A DNA stretch of 64,000 bases from Cobetia sp. cqz5-12 (GCF_016495405.1 NZ_CP044522.1:3271638-3335637), one strand, 5' to 3'; shown: positions 36,923 through 46,353, counted from the stretch's first letter. Translations and numbers: made by a program. Notes: a model not told the origin generated them from the letters alone.

Positions 36923-39145
36923 TTAGTGTTTTTCAGCAGCCGGAGCACTCGCGGTGTCCGTCGCCTTGAGCGTCTTGGTCGGTTCGAAGCGACCATTGCG
37001 GCGCCAGGTGAAGTAACGATCCAGCACCTTGAGCACGCCTTCCGGCTTGTGGGCATTCTTCCACATGCCCGCCGCGGCCTTGTTGGCTTCCGACAGTGTC
37101 GGGTACGGATGGATGGTGGAGAGTATCTTGTTGAGGCCGATGCCGTGTTTCATGGCCATGGTGAATTCTGCCAACCATTCGCCTGCATAGGCACCGACCA
37201 GCGTCACACCCAGGATGCGATCACGGCCCTTCTCGGTGAGTACCTTGACGAAGCCTTCGGTGGCCCGCTCGGCCAGCGCACGATCGCTCTCGCCCATCTC
37301 GTAATGGGTGACCTCGTACTCATAGCCCTGGGCCTTGGCTTCGGTCTCGTTGAGGCCGACACGTGCCACTTCCGGCTCCGTGTAGGTGACCATCGGCATG
37401 ATACGGTAGTCGACCTTGAAGGTCTTCAGACCACCGAACAGCGCGTTGACCGCCGCGTGCCACGCCTGATGACCCGCCGCATGGGTGAACTGGTAGGGGC
37501 CGGCCACATCGCCGCATGCCCAGATGTTCGGCTGCAGGGTCTGCAGCGACTCGGAGACATCGATGGTGCCGCGCTCGGAAACCGCGATGCCCAGCTCTTC
37601 CAGACCGAAGCCTTCGACGTTGGCTTCGCGCCCGATGGCCACCAGCAGCTCGTCGAACTCGATCCAGCTCTCCTCACCGTCGGGAGAACTCACGACCAGA
37701 TGGCGCATCGGCTGACTGTCCTTGTCCTTGAGCACCTCGATGCGCGTGGCGGTGGAATTGATGCGCAGATCGACGCCCTCACCAGCCAGCTGCTCGTGCA
37801 TCAGCGTGCTGACTTCCTCGTCCTCACGCGGCATCACCCGTGGGGCACCCTCGATGATGGTGACGTGACTGCCCAGGCGCGCGAAGCTCTGACCCAGTTC
37901 CATGCCGATCGGGCCGGAACCCAGCACGACCAGGCGCTTGGGCTGCACCCTGAGATCCCACAGGTTGTCAGAGGTCAACGGCGTGATCAGCTCGATACCG
38001 GGGATCGCAGGAACACGCGGGCGGGCACCAGTGGCGATCACCACGTTGCGCGTGGTCAGCACGCGGCCATCGACTTCCACTTCCCAGGGCGTCCTGAGTC
38101 TGGCGTTGCCGGTATGGACTTCCACGCCCAGACTCTCGTAACGCTCGATGCTGTCATGCGGTTCGACACTCTCGACCACATCCTGCACATGCCCCATCAC
38201 CTTGGCGAAGTCGATCTCCGGCTCATTGGCGGTGATCCCGAAGCGCTGTGACTGACGAATCTCATGAGCTGCACGCCCGGCACGAATCAGCGCCTTGGAG
38301 GGCACACAGCCGGTATTGAGGCAGTCACCGCCCATCTTGTGACGCTCGATCAGCGCGACACGCGCATTGACGGCGGAGGCGATATAGCTGGTCACCAGCC
38401 CGGCGGAACCGGCCCCGATGACGACCATGTCGTAGTCGAAGGTCTTCGGCTTGGTGAAGGCCGCCTGCTGCTTGCGCTTGCGCAGCACGCCGACGATCTT
38501 CTTGGCGATCAGCGGGAACAGGCCCAGCGCGATGAAGGAGGCGATCAGTCCCGGCGAGAGGATGCCGGACAGAGACTCCAGCTGGCCCAGCTCACGACCG
38601 GCATTCACATAGATGGCGGTGCCCGCCAGCATGCCCAGCTGGCTTGCCACGTAGAAGGTGACCACGCGCATGCGGGTCAGGCCCATCACCAGATTGACGA
38701 TGAAGAACGGAAAGACCGGTACCAGGCGCAGCGTGAACAGATAGAAACCGCCTTCACGCTCGACGCCACGATTGAGGGATTCCAGCTGACGGCGGAAGCG
38801 CTTCTCGATGCTCTCGCGCAGCAGAGTACGGGAAATCAGGAAGGCCAGCGTCGCACCGATGGTGCTGGCGAAGGAGATCAGCAACAGCCCCCAGCCGAAG
38901 CCGAACAGCGCGCCGCCCAGCAGCGTCAGCAGTGCTGCCCCGGGCAGTGAAAGTGCCGCCATCGCCACGTAGACGACGAAGAAGGTGCCCGCGACCTTGT
39001 ACGGCGATTCCGCGAACAACGCCTGGAATTCCGACTGGCTGGCCTTGAGGCTCTGCAGGGTGAAGTAATCCTGCGCCCCGCTGGCAAAGAACACCACGAT
39101 GGCAGCGACGATGGCGCCTAGAAGCAGTAACTTGCGTTTATTCAC
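36923..39145 (-). CDS. Fusion of a VTT/DedA-like membrane domain with an FAD-dependent disulfide reductase (MerA/Lpd-like)
   Basis: 740 aa in two parts. Residues about 1-225 form a TVP38/TMEM64 (VTT) membrane domain with several helices and the family motif region PGAALLTLLGGALFGFGWG and RLVPVFPFFIVNLVMGLT. Residues about 237-725 are a class I pyridine nucleotide-disulfide oxidoreductase: FAD-binding VVIGAGSAGLVTSYIA, redox pair GGDCLNTGCVPSK, NAD(P)-binding VLGSGPIGMELGQ, and the C-terminal dimer interface with the catalytic His-Glu in TIHPYPTLSE. The lone N-terminal HMA domain of MerA is absent. Comparable fusions occur in other bacteria; their substrate is unsettled. It may transfer reducing power at the membrane. 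It is a monocistronic gene upstream of the YnjBC-type set. Confidence 0.92.
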   Translation of the reverse strand: MNKRKLLLLGAIVAAIVVFFASGAQDYFTLQSLKASQSEFQALFAESPYKVAGTFFVVYVAMAALSLPGAALLTLLGGALFGFGWGLLLISFASTIGATLAFLISRTLLRESIEKRFRRQLESLNRGVEREGGFYLFTLRLVPVFPFFIVNLVMGLTRMRVVTFYVASQLGMLAGTAIYVNAGRELGQLESLSGILSPGLIASFIALGLFPLIAKKIVGVLRKRKQQAAFTKPKTFDYDMVVIGAGSAGLVTSYIASAVNARVALIERHKMGGDCLNTGCVPSKALIRAGRAAHEIRQSQRFGITANEPEIDFAKVMGHVQDVVESVEPHDSIERYESLGVEVHTGNARLRTPWEVEVDGRVLTTRNVVIATGARPRVPAIPGIELITPLTSDNLWDLRVQPKRLVVLGSGPIGMELGQSFARLGSHVTIIEGAPRVMPREDEEVSTLMHEQLAGEGVDLRINSTATRIEVLKDKDSQPMRHLVVSSPDGEESWIEFDELLVAIGREANVEGFGLEELGIAVSERGTIDVSESLQTLQPNIWACGDVAGPYQFTHAAGHQAWHAAVNALFGGLKTFKVDYRIMPMVTYTEPEVARVGLNETEAKAQGYEYEVTHYEMGESDRALAERATEGFVKVLTEKGRDRILGVTLVGAYAGEWLAEFTMAMKHGIGLNKILSTIHPYPTLSEANKAAAGMWKNAHKPEGVLKVLDRYFTWRRNGRFEPTKTLKATDTASAPAAEKH

Positions 39146-39442
39146 TGGCGATTTCCTTTTCGATTCCTGCCGTCATGGGCATGTCATTGGGATGTACCGT
39201 GTCCTTACGAGGCATGACGCTGACTGGATGCACTGATTCGCCTAGCGGGGTGAATGACAGTGACTTGATCACGACAACGGTAAGGTTTCATTCTGCATGT
39301 TCGCATCCATCCCACGTTTATTCGCGTAGAAACCTGATACAGGCAGTGAGAACTCAACAACGCCAGTCATCTCACGGCTCACCGAGACATGGAAATTTCC
39401 GTGTACTCATCTCGAAGGAATGACGCCTTTCCCGGAGACACC

Positions 39443-40120
39443 ATGACCCGATATACGCGAATCCCCTTCCCAGCGCTCAGACGTCTCACGCCACTGGCAA
39501 GCCTCCTCGGCGGCCTGCTGCTTGTCGGCCACGCCAATGCCTTCGACCCGGAAACGGCGCCCAAGGGCGTCGCCGAGGGTGTTGCTCAAGGCCAGGACGT
39601 CGCCATCTTCGCCGGTGGCTGCTTCTGGTGCATGGAGGGGCCCTTCGACAAGCTGGACGGTGTGATCTCGACCACCTCCGGCTATACCGCCGGCGAACAG
39701 GACAATCCGACCTACAAGCAGGTCTCCTCGGGCGGCACCGGGCACACCGAAGCGGTCAAGGTGGTGTACGAGCCCGAAAAGGTCAGCTACGACACCCTGC
39801 TGGATGTCTTCTGGCACAACATCGACCCGGTCGCGGTGGATCGCCAGTTCTGTGATGCCGGCACCCAATACCGCAGCGGCATCTATCCGGTGGATGAGAC
39901 ACAGCGTGAGGCCGCCGAAGCCAGTCGCGATGCACTGAAGGACAGATTCCCCGAAGGCATCGCCACCGAGATCGAGGCGGCAGGGCCCTGGTATGCGGCC
40001 GAGGATTACCATCAGGATTTCTACAAGAAGAACCCGGTGCGCTATCGCTTCTATCGCGCCGGCTGTGGCCGCGATGACCGTCTGGAAGAGATCTGGGGTG
40101 ACGACGCCCCCGCGCACTGA
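39443..40120 (+). CDS. msrA: Exported peptide-methionine (S)-S-oxide reductase MsrA
   Basis: 225 aa. An N-terminal signal peptide (basic RYTR, hydrophobic LASLLGGLLLVGHANA) precedes the MsrA fold, so the enzyme should act in the periplasm, unlike E. coli cytosolic MsrA. The catalytic motif GGCFWCMEGPF and EAVKVVYEP are present, together with the AEDYHQDF segment and resolving cysteines near RAGCGRDDR. It repairs oxidised methionine in exported proteins. The start follows GGAGACACC; the frame is open 54 nt further upstream. No MsrB is adjacent. Confidence 0.94.
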   Translation: MTRYTRIPFPALRRLTPLASLLGGLLLVGHANAFDPETAPKGVAEGVAQGQDVAIFAGGCFWCMEGPFDKLDGVISTTSGYTAGEQDNPTYKQVSSGGTGHTEAVKVVYEPEKVSYDTLLDVFWHNIDPVAVDRQFCDAGTQYRSGIYPVDETQREAAEASRDALKDRFPEGIATEIEAAGPWYAAEDYHQDFYKKNPVRYRFYRAGCGRDDRLEEIWGDDAPAH

Positions 40121-40143
40121 TTCCGCCCTCCAGGTTCTCTGAA

Positions 40144-40177
40144 CGACAACGGCTCGCCATCTGGCGAGCCGTTGTCG
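40144..40177. terminator. Bidirectional terminator between msrA and the MFS gene
   Basis: 15-bp perfect stem (40144-40158 with 40163-40177), loop ATCT, between convergent genes. Confidence 0.88.
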
Positions 40178-40211
40178 TATGCGTGCTATGGTGCCTGTGC
40201 CGCTTTCAAAC

Positions 40212-41531
40212 TCAATACTGCGTAGTAGCCCGGCGCCAGCACAGGATTGCCAGCGAGAAGGTTACCACCAGTACCAGTACGCTGGCGGCCACCACCCCGG
40301 GCCAGCCGGCCGCCTGCCAGAAGGGTTCAAGCCAGAAGCCGCCGAGACTCGCGCCCAGATAGTAGGCAGTCAGATACAGCGCACTGGCACTGGCCCGCGC
40401 GCCTTCGGCATTGCGCCCGACCCAGGCCGAGGCGGTGGCATGCGCGAGGAAGAAGCCGAAGGCATTCAGACTCAGACCGATCAACATCCCGACCAGCGAG
40501 TGACTCAACGTCAACAGCGTGCCGAGCATCACGATGCCGGTGCCCAGCATCATGGTCAGCGCCTGACCGCGTCGCTGAGCGATCGCCAGCGCGGCCTCGC
40601 CGTCCTCAGCCACACCTCCCGGTACCAGACGCCGTGCCAGCCGGCCAGACTGGGAGGCGCCGAAGGTGCCTGCCAGATAGGTCAGGAACAACAGCCCCAG
40701 CCATTGACTGCTGAGTGACCAGGGCGCCTCACTCAATCGAAAGGTCATGTAGCTGTAGAGATTGACGAAGATGAAGAAATTCAGCCCACCGAGCAGAAAC
40801 ACCGGCCACAGACGAGGATTGCGCAGATGGCGACTCAGACCTGCCAGCATGCTGCTCAGCTTGAGCGGCTGGGCGACGAAGCGTCTCTGGCGCGGCAGCA
40901 GCTGCCATAACGCCCCCAGCACCAGCAGGCTGACGCCGCCGATGGCGGCGAAGCTGGCCTGCCAGCCCCAGTGCTCCGCTATCACGCCCCCCGCGACCCG
41001 CCCCGAAATGCCGCCCAGCGAATTGGCACTGATGTAGAGCCCCACCGCCATCATCAAGGCGGGTTGCTCCATCTCGTCACTCATGTACGCCACTGCCACC
41101 GCCGGCAGACCGCCGAGCAGAAAGCCCTGCAGTGCGCGCACCGCCAGCAGCGACCAGAAGCCCTCGGCGAACAGTGCCAGCCCTGAACAGGCCACCCCGC
41201 CGGCCAAGGTCCACAGCAGAATGCGCCGCCGCCCCAGCGCGTCGGACAGCGGGCCGAACACCAGCAATGCCATAGCCAGCGTCAGGGTGCTTACCGACAG
41301 GGACAGACTCGCCTGCAGCGAGCTCAGGCCCAGATCCGTCGCCAGCAGCGGCAGCAGCGGTTGCACCAGATAGAGGTTGATGAAGACCACGAAGGAGCCC
41401 AGGCACAGCGCCTGGGTCATGCGCCGCCAGTCACGCCCGTGTGCCTTGAGTGGCTCGGGCAGCTCGGACTGGGTAGCCAAGCCTGAACTGGCGGAGTCGT
41501 GGGAAGAAGACGCGGAGAGCGATGAAGCCAT
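40212..41531 (-). CDS. MFS transporter, YnfM-like
   Basis: 12-helix major facilitator of 439 aa. Seen are the conserved loop 2-3 motif FGPLSDALGRRRILL, RALQGFLLGGLPAVAVAYM in helix 5, and the second-half counterpart around GLLFLTYLAGTFGASQSGRLARRLVPG. The divergent LysR gene next to it mirrors E. coli ynfM-ynfL (arabinose-type efflux family). The substrate is unknown. The start MASSLSA follows a weak AGGT; the frame remains open a further 36 codons. Confidence 0.88.
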   Translation of the reverse strand: MASSLSASSSHDSASSGLATQSELPEPLKAHGRDWRRMTQALCLGSFVVFINLYLVQPLLPLLATDLGLSSLQASLSLSVSTLTLAMALLVFGPLSDALGRRRILLWTLAGGVACSGLALFAEGFWSLLAVRALQGFLLGGLPAVAVAYMSDEMEQPALMMAVGLYISANSLGGISGRVAGGVIAEHWGWQASFAAIGGVSLLVLGALWQLLPRQRRFVAQPLKLSSMLAGLSRHLRNPRLWPVFLLGGLNFFIFVNLYSYMTFRLSEAPWSLSSQWLGLLFLTYLAGTFGASQSGRLARRLVPGGVAEDGEAALAIAQRRGQALTMMLGTGIVMLGTLLTLSHSLVGMLIGLSLNAFGFFLAHATASAWVGRNAEGARASASALYLTAYYLGASLGGFWLEPFWQAAGWPGVVAASVLVLVVTFSLAILCWRRATTQY

Positions 41532-41691
41532 CAGGTACCTGCACTCAATCAAGCATGGGGATGGCGCCAGTCTGCGCCGCGCACTCGCATCAGTAAAATA
41601 GCTCGACATGATGCCACCCATCAGCAAAGCTGATGACAACGGCGAGACAGGGATGACGCAAACTGCGCCAAGACAGAATCCGCGCTGATAA

Positions 41692-41742
41692 AGAACCTCA
41701 CGATGAAAAGAACCTCGCGATCAAAAGGACCCCGCGATGAAA
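41692..41742. repeat. 17-bp tandem repeat (3 units) over the start of the LysR gene
   Basis: Units at 41692-41708, 41709-41725 and 41726-41742 share AG(A/G)ACC(T/C)C(A/G)CGAT(G/C)AAA. The ATG in unit 3 is the LysR start; unit 1 has the same ATG with the same upstream AGAACC, and unit 2 has ATC. The copies therefore duplicate the translation initiation region. Confidence 0.85.
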
Positions 41743-42711
41743 CTGCCCTTCGATCTGCGTTCACTGGAGATATTCGTCAGTGTCGTCGAGCATCAGAGCT
41801 TCACCGCCGCCGCTCAGGCACTTGGCCTGGCCCAGTCAGCGGTCAGCCAGTCGCTCGCCGGGCTTGAAGGCCGGCTGGGCACCCAACTGCTGGTCAGGGG
41901 CTCACGCGGTCTGCGCCTGACACCGGCCGGCGATACGCTGCTCGAGCATGCCCGGCCCCTGCTGCAACAGGCACAGCGCGCGGCACTGGCGATGGCGGAG
42001 CTCGAGGGGCTGGTCAAGGGCGAGGTGCGCATCGGCGTCTCCTCGATGCTCGGCTCCTACTACTTCCCGCCCCTGTTGATGGCGTTCAAGGCACGCTACC
42101 CCGACATCAAGCTCAGCGTGATCGAGGGCGGCACCCTGAGCCTGCGCCGGATGATCGACAATGCCGAGCTGGACCTGGGCGTCATCGTCGAGGACCAGCT
42201 CGGCAGCGACACCCACGGCCTGATTCGACGCCACTTCCTGAGCGAGGAAATGGTGGTCTGCCTGGCGAACGATCATCCGCTGGCCGCCCGCACGCAGATC
42301 AGCGTCGAGGAGTTCTTCGCCGAGGAGCTGGTGGTCTTCAAGCGCGGCTACTTTCATCGCGACTTCATCGAGCGCCTGGCCAGCCGGCATGGCCTCGCGC
42401 CGAGCATCGCCTTCGAATCGAACCTGATCGCCCTCAACAAGGCGATCGTCGCGCGGGGCTTCGGAATCACCACCTTCCTCAAGCGTGTGGTCGAGGACGA
42501 CCGTGAAGAGAACAACCTGACCGCCGTATCGTTCGATGAGCCCGCCTGGCTTGAGCTGTCACTCGCCTGGCGCCGCGAACGCGGCCTGTCGCGTGCCGAG
42601 CAGGCGCTGGTCGATTTCGTCATTGAACACTCGGCGGCCGATAGACCCGCCACGGACGCCCAGAGCGCTGGGAATCAGACAAGCAGCACTGCGCTGGAGC
42701 CCCCTTCCTGA
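41737..42711 (+). CDS. LysR-type transcriptional regulator
   Basis: 324 aa. The N-terminal winged helix is canonical (FDLRSLEIFVSVVEHQSFT, AAQALGLAQSAVSQSLAGLE, GLRLTPAGD), followed by the substrate-binding effector domain starting VRIGVSSMLGSYYFPPLL. It is divergent from the MFS gene and probably controls it, as for E. coli YnfL. The ribosome site AGGACC is weak and lies inside a 17-bp tandem repeat. The last 20 residues are polar. Confidence 0.92.
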   Translation: MKLPFDLRSLEIFVSVVEHQSFTAAAQALGLAQSAVSQSLAGLEGRLGTQLLVRGSRGLRLTPAGDTLLEHARPLLQQAQRAALAMAELEGLVKGEVRIGVSSMLGSYYFPPLLMAFKARYPDIKLSVIEGGTLSLRRMIDNAELDLGVIVEDQLGSDTHGLIRRHFLSEEMVVCLANDHPLAARTQISVEEFFAEELVVFKRGYFHRDFIERLASRHGLAPSIAFESNLIALNKAIVARGFGITTFLKRVVEDDREENNLTAVSFDEPAWLELSLAWRRERGLSRAEQALVDFVIEHSAADRPATDAQSAGNQTSSTALEPPS

Positions 42712-42743
42712 GCAGTGGCTGACATTTTCCCGGGCCCAGAAAC

Positions 42744-42773
42744 GACATCACCCGGCCAGGGCCGGGTGATGTC
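42744..42773. terminator. Bidirectional hairpin between LysR gene and NlpC/P60 gene
   Basis: 13-bp stem GACATCACCCGGC / GCCGGGTGATGTC around CAGG, between two convergent genes. Confidence 0.8.
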
Positions 42774-42814
42774 CAGGAAGACACTTGTCTGTTTCAGTGC
42801 GACACGTGATCAGC

Positions 42815-43414
42815 TCACTGGCTACGCATGGCCAGCTTCATCTGCATGGCCTCGTAGGGCATCGGGCGACGCGACTGCCAGTAGTGCTGGGACCAATAGA
42901 CGTTGTCGAGCCGCGACAGCTTCACGCCACGCGAGGTGGACGCATGCAGGAAGTAGCCGTTGCCGACGTAGACACCTACATGGTTATAGCGACGCGAGGG
43001 TCGGAAGAAGACCAGATCGCCCGGCTTGAGCTGCGACTTGTCGATGCGCTTGCCACGCTTCACCTGGTCGGTGGTGGTACGCGGCAGATCGATACCGAAA
43101 CCATCACTGAAGACATGCTGCATCAGGGCGGAGCAATCGATGCCGCGGGTGTTGGTTCCCCCCAGACGATAGGGCGTCCCGGCCCAGCGGTCATGCTCTT
43201 CCAGCAGGACATCGCGGATGCTCGGCCCTGACATGGCGTAGTCCTGCGGCTCGGCAGCCGGCTGGGACGTGGACTGGCGATAGCGCTTGAGCTTCGGCAA
43301 TTCCGGCAGGTCCACATCGTAGTAGGCCACATCATTGGACGGTGTTGAGTGACTGGCACAGCCTGCCACACCCAGTGGCAGGATCAGAAAACAGCATAAT
43401 AACGCGTGGCGCAT
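42815..43414 (-). CDS. NlpC/P60-family lipoprotein (MepS-like peptidoglycan endopeptidase)
   Basis: 199 aa. The signal peptide ends in lipobox GVAGC (Cys about residue 19), so it is membrane-anchored. The NlpC/P60 catalytic triad is visible: Cys in RGIDCSALMQHVF, His in YNHVGVYVGNG, and a polar His in YFLHASTS. It probably cleaves peptide crosslinks to allow wall growth, like E. coli MepS (Spr). The ATG preceded by GAGGA is preferred over one 72 nt upstream. It stands alone. Confidence 0.92.
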   Translation of the reverse strand: MRHALLCCFLILPLGVAGCASHSTPSNDVAYYDVDLPELPKLKRYRQSTSQPAAEPQDYAMSGPSIRDVLLEEHDRWAGTPYRLGGTNTRGIDCSALMQHVFSDGFGIDLPRTTTDQVKRGKRIDKSQLKPGDLVFFRPSRRYNHVGVYVGNGYFLHASTSRGVKLSRLDNVYWSQHYWQSRRPMPYEAMQMKLAMRSQ

Positions 43415-43725
43415 CCAGCATTCCTCGTCGTGGGCCCGGCGCTGGAAGGGTGAAGGTGAGCAGCGCTTGCGGACGGCGATAACCATTGATGCATGACGAT
43501 GATCGTTGATCGATCAGAGATAACACGGCGACTATCTGACAGGGTGGGCCAAATCAGGCAGCAGCACACCTTGCAACACGATGACGACAGTCAGATGACA
43601 AACCCGAGTCGTTCGCAGGATAGTAGTTCATGTTTCCGCAAACCGTATGCCATTGCCGCACAAGTTAGACCAAAGTATCAGATGAGGTACCCTCTACCGC
43701 TCACCCAATCTGAATGGAATCCCGC
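43415..43725. other. Intergenic region upstream of the NlpC/P60 gene
   Basis: About 310 nt with a palindromic GATC-rich patch (TGATCGTTGATCGATCA near 43500-43517). No gene or clear promoter pair is recognised; it presumably contains the promoter of the lipoprotein gene and the end of the DUF1266 gene's transcript. Confidence 0.5.
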
Positions 43726-46353
43726 TCAGTGCAGCGTGCGAGCGTCTCCGCTCAGCACATCCAGATGCAATGCCGGCCAATGACCCGGCCGCGCGCCCGG
43801 GAAATCGAGACTCGACCAGGCGCCGGCCAGCGGGGGCGCCGCCGTCAACCATTGGATGAGCGCGTCGCGGAAGCCGCGCAGGAAGCTGTCACGCTGGTCG
43901 GTGTCACCCATGAAGAAGGCATAGCCGGCAAACAGTCCCCGGGCATATTCCTTCCAGCTGCCGTAGTGGTCGCGCGCCATCGCATAGGCACTGTCCAGAT
44001 AGGCGGTGAAGGTCGCCTCGTCCAGCCAGCCCAGCTGTCGCCCGGCAATCGCGAGGTCCACCATCTGGGCGATGTCCCACGCCGCCATGTCCAGCTCGTT
44101 GCAGCGCGCCTCGTTGTCTCTAACGCGACGCAGACGGTCCAGATGCACCTGCTCGTCATCGCCGCGCTCGGCGCTTTCCAGCACGTCGATCTCGTTATCG
44201 AGGCGGGCGCGATTGAGAGTGTAGGGGCCGTAATTGATCTGGTATTCATCTCGATCACCGGCATCGCGCAGGAAGTCGAGGAAGCCCTTGAGCGCCTCGG
44301 CATTGGCGAGACCATAATGACCTTCGAGCCAGCCGCTGAGTTCCTCGACGCCCCGCCCGTACTCGACCATCGGCTCGCCCCAGCACGGTGTATTGAGCGG
44401 ACCGCTCAGCGCCAGCGCCGTGAAGCGATCCAGACTCGGACGCAGCCCCGGCTCCTGCCAGTCACTGGCGCGCCAGTCGAGCCAATGGAACAGGCTGCCG
44501 GGGTCATCGAGATGCCAGCGGATCTCGTTGACCAGCGGATGGTCCTCGAGTTCCGGCACCGCGGATTCCCACACCGCCCAGGCTTCCAGCAGACGCATGG
44601 CGTCCGGGTAGTAGCGACACAGGGCGCTGCGCAGACGCTCGGCACACTGCGCCAGCTCATCGGCCGGGAAATCACCACTGTCCTGCACCATCAGCAGATA
44701 GAAGGCGTACTTCTCGGCCATCACCACGCTGGCGGGATAGCGATGACAGACGGCCAACCGTTGACGGCGCTCAAGCTCGACGGCATCGGCACGTCCGAAG
44801 GGGGTCTGGGCGTCGGGCAAGGCACCACGCGCGGCGTCGGCAGCCAGCTGATTGAGATGATGCGCCTGCGCCGGCAGCCAGAAACGTGCCATGCCCTGCA
44901 CGCCGTCGCGGGTATCCAGCGCCAGCGTCTCGTTGAGATATTGGCGTGCCTCTTCGCGGCGCGCCGCATCGACCTCAGCAACAAGCCCCTGACGATAGAG
45001 CAGGTCCGGCTCGCGGATACTGGCGATGGCCAGCACCCAGTGGCGGCTGTCATTGCGCCACGCACGGATCGCCGCGCGGCAGCGCTCACGCTGGGCGGCA
45101 GGTAACAGCGCATGCAGCTCACAACGCAGCGGCGTCAGCGGCGACGCCATCAGCGGACGCCAGTCACTCTCGGTGTCGCGGGTCAGATCGACACCCTCGA
45201 ACAGGCTGCGACCACGCTGATAGGCGCGGGCCACGCCCTGCCAGTCGGCATAGCGGCGCACCAGCAGGTCGATGCCGTGGGCGGCGAAGTCCTCGCCCTC
45301 CTCACGACTCAGCCAGCCGGCACATAACCCGGCAAAGGCGAGATCGACCAGACGCAGCCAGTCCCAGGCGGCGAATTCCAGCGGCTCACCACGATCGAGA
45401 TACTGCAACAGCAGCTCGCCGTAGGCCGTCGGTGACGGGGGCTTTTCCAGCCCGCCGTCGGCGACGTCGATGCTGGAGGAAGCATGCGCGGGAGCCCCCT
45501 TGCGTCCTTCCGACTTGCGTTCGGCCTCTTCCTGAGCCGCATCCGCTTCCAGCTCATCCAGCCACTTGGCACGCTCGCTGTCGCTGGCCGTCATCAGGCG
45601 TGCGCTGTCGATGTCCCAGCCATAGCGATGCCCCTGCGAGGCCAGCCACAGCAGCAGACGTATCAGCTCATCACGCCCGGTGATCGCCCAGGTCTCGGCC
45701 AGCCAGCGCGTGACATCCGGCCAGTGCGCCGCGGCGTCAAAGCCGCTGGCACCGTCCTCGTGCGGGCCGCTGTCATCATTGGTCAATGACTGTCCACCGA
45801 GCCACGGCGAGAAGATGGCGCGCGCCATCCAGACCCGGTCGCGCTCGCCCTGAGGCCAGAGCTGCGTGACCGCCACCGGAGGCTGTGCTTCCAGCGCCTC
45901 CTGCAGGCGTGGCCAGGTGACGCCGGCGTCTTCGTGCTCCAACTGGGACAACGCGAGGCTGGCCTCGAAGAAGCCATCATCGCCTCGCGTCCAGCCCGCA
46001 TCGCTGCGCGAATGGGCCAGCGCCTTGAGCCAGTCATCCAGCGAGGTGAAACGCCCACCGATCGCTGTCAGCAGACGTATCAGCCAGGCACGCGTGCGCG
46101 CCTCTGACAGCCAGCCCGCGGTACGTGCCAGCGCCAGCAATTCCAACGCCTCCAGCTGGTGCAGCGGGTCCGGGGTGTCATTGGGGAAGGCCTCCAGCAG
46201 ACGCCACCCCAGCTCCCCCGCATCCGGGACTTCCTGGGCCTTCAGACGCGCGCACGCCTGGGCCGGTGTCCACACCGTTTCCGGCGCTGCACTGAAGCCC
46301 CAACCGCACAACACCAGCTGTTGCCCCCACCAGGCACTCAGGGGTTCGACCAA
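43726..46353 (-). CDS. Large DUF1266-type repeat protein
   Basis: About 875 aa, soluble, Trp-rich. Three modules of similar pattern can be aligned by eye: LELLALARTAGWLSEA...RFTSLDDWLKAL (about 60-115), LVDLAFAGLCAGWLSREE...RYADWQGVARAY (about 325-395) and MVDLAIAGRQLGWLDEA...HYGSWKEYARGLF (about 755-815). The latter two fit DUF1266, a domain found singly in E. coli YbeR/YbeU. The first looks related but more diverged. Function is unknown. The start is put at a TTG preceded by GAGGTG; an ATG at 46464 is possible but has no ribosome site. The C-terminus ends with a proline/tryptophan-rich segment. An acidic Glu/Lys linker around 270-300 separates modules. Confidence 0.8.
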   Translation of the reverse strand: MVEPLSAWWGQQLVLCGWGFSAAPETVWTPAQACARLKAQEVPDAGELGWRLLEAFPNDTPDPLHQLEALELLALARTAGWLSEARTRAWLIRLLTAIGGRFTSLDDWLKALAHSRSDAGWTRGDDGFFEASLALSQLEHEDAGVTWPRLQEALEAQPPVAVTQLWPQGERDRVWMARAIFSPWLGGQSLTNDDSGPHEDGASGFDAAAHWPDVTRWLAETWAITGRDELIRLLLWLASQGHRYGWDIDSARLMTASDSERAKWLDELEADAAQEEAERKSEGRKGAPAHASSSIDVADGGLEKPPSPTAYGELLLQYLDRGEPLEFAAWDWLRLVDLAFAGLCAGWLSREEGEDFAAHGIDLLVRRYADWQGVARAYQRGRSLFEGVDLTRDTESDWRPLMASPLTPLRCELHALLPAAQRERCRAAIRAWRNDSRHWVLAIASIREPDLLYRQGLVAEVDAARREEARQYLNETLALDTRDGVQGMARFWLPAQAHHLNQLAADAARGALPDAQTPFGRADAVELERRQRLAVCHRYPASVVMAEKYAFYLLMVQDSGDFPADELAQCAERLRSALCRYYPDAMRLLEAWAVWESAVPELEDHPLVNEIRWHLDDPGSLFHWLDWRASDWQEPGLRPSLDRFTALALSGPLNTPCWGEPMVEYGRGVEELSGWLEGHYGLANAEALKGFLDFLRDAGDRDEYQINYGPYTLNRARLDNEIDVLESAERGDDEQVHLDRLRRVRDNEARCNELDMAAWDIAQMVDLAIAGRQLGWLDEATFTAYLDSAYAMARDHYGSWKEYARGLFAGYAFFMGDTDQRDSFLRGFRDALIQWLTAAPPLAGAWSSLDFPGARPGHWPALHLDVLSGDARTLH

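Noticed and set aside
36896..38251. 451-codon plus-strand frame opposite the reductase fusion
   Set aside because: Antisense to the FAD/NAD domains; composition is typical of a shadow frame.
36923..39145. Mercury resistance gene merA
   Set aside because: The reductase lacks the HMA domain and is fused to a VTT membrane domain, and no merR, merT or merP gene is nearby.
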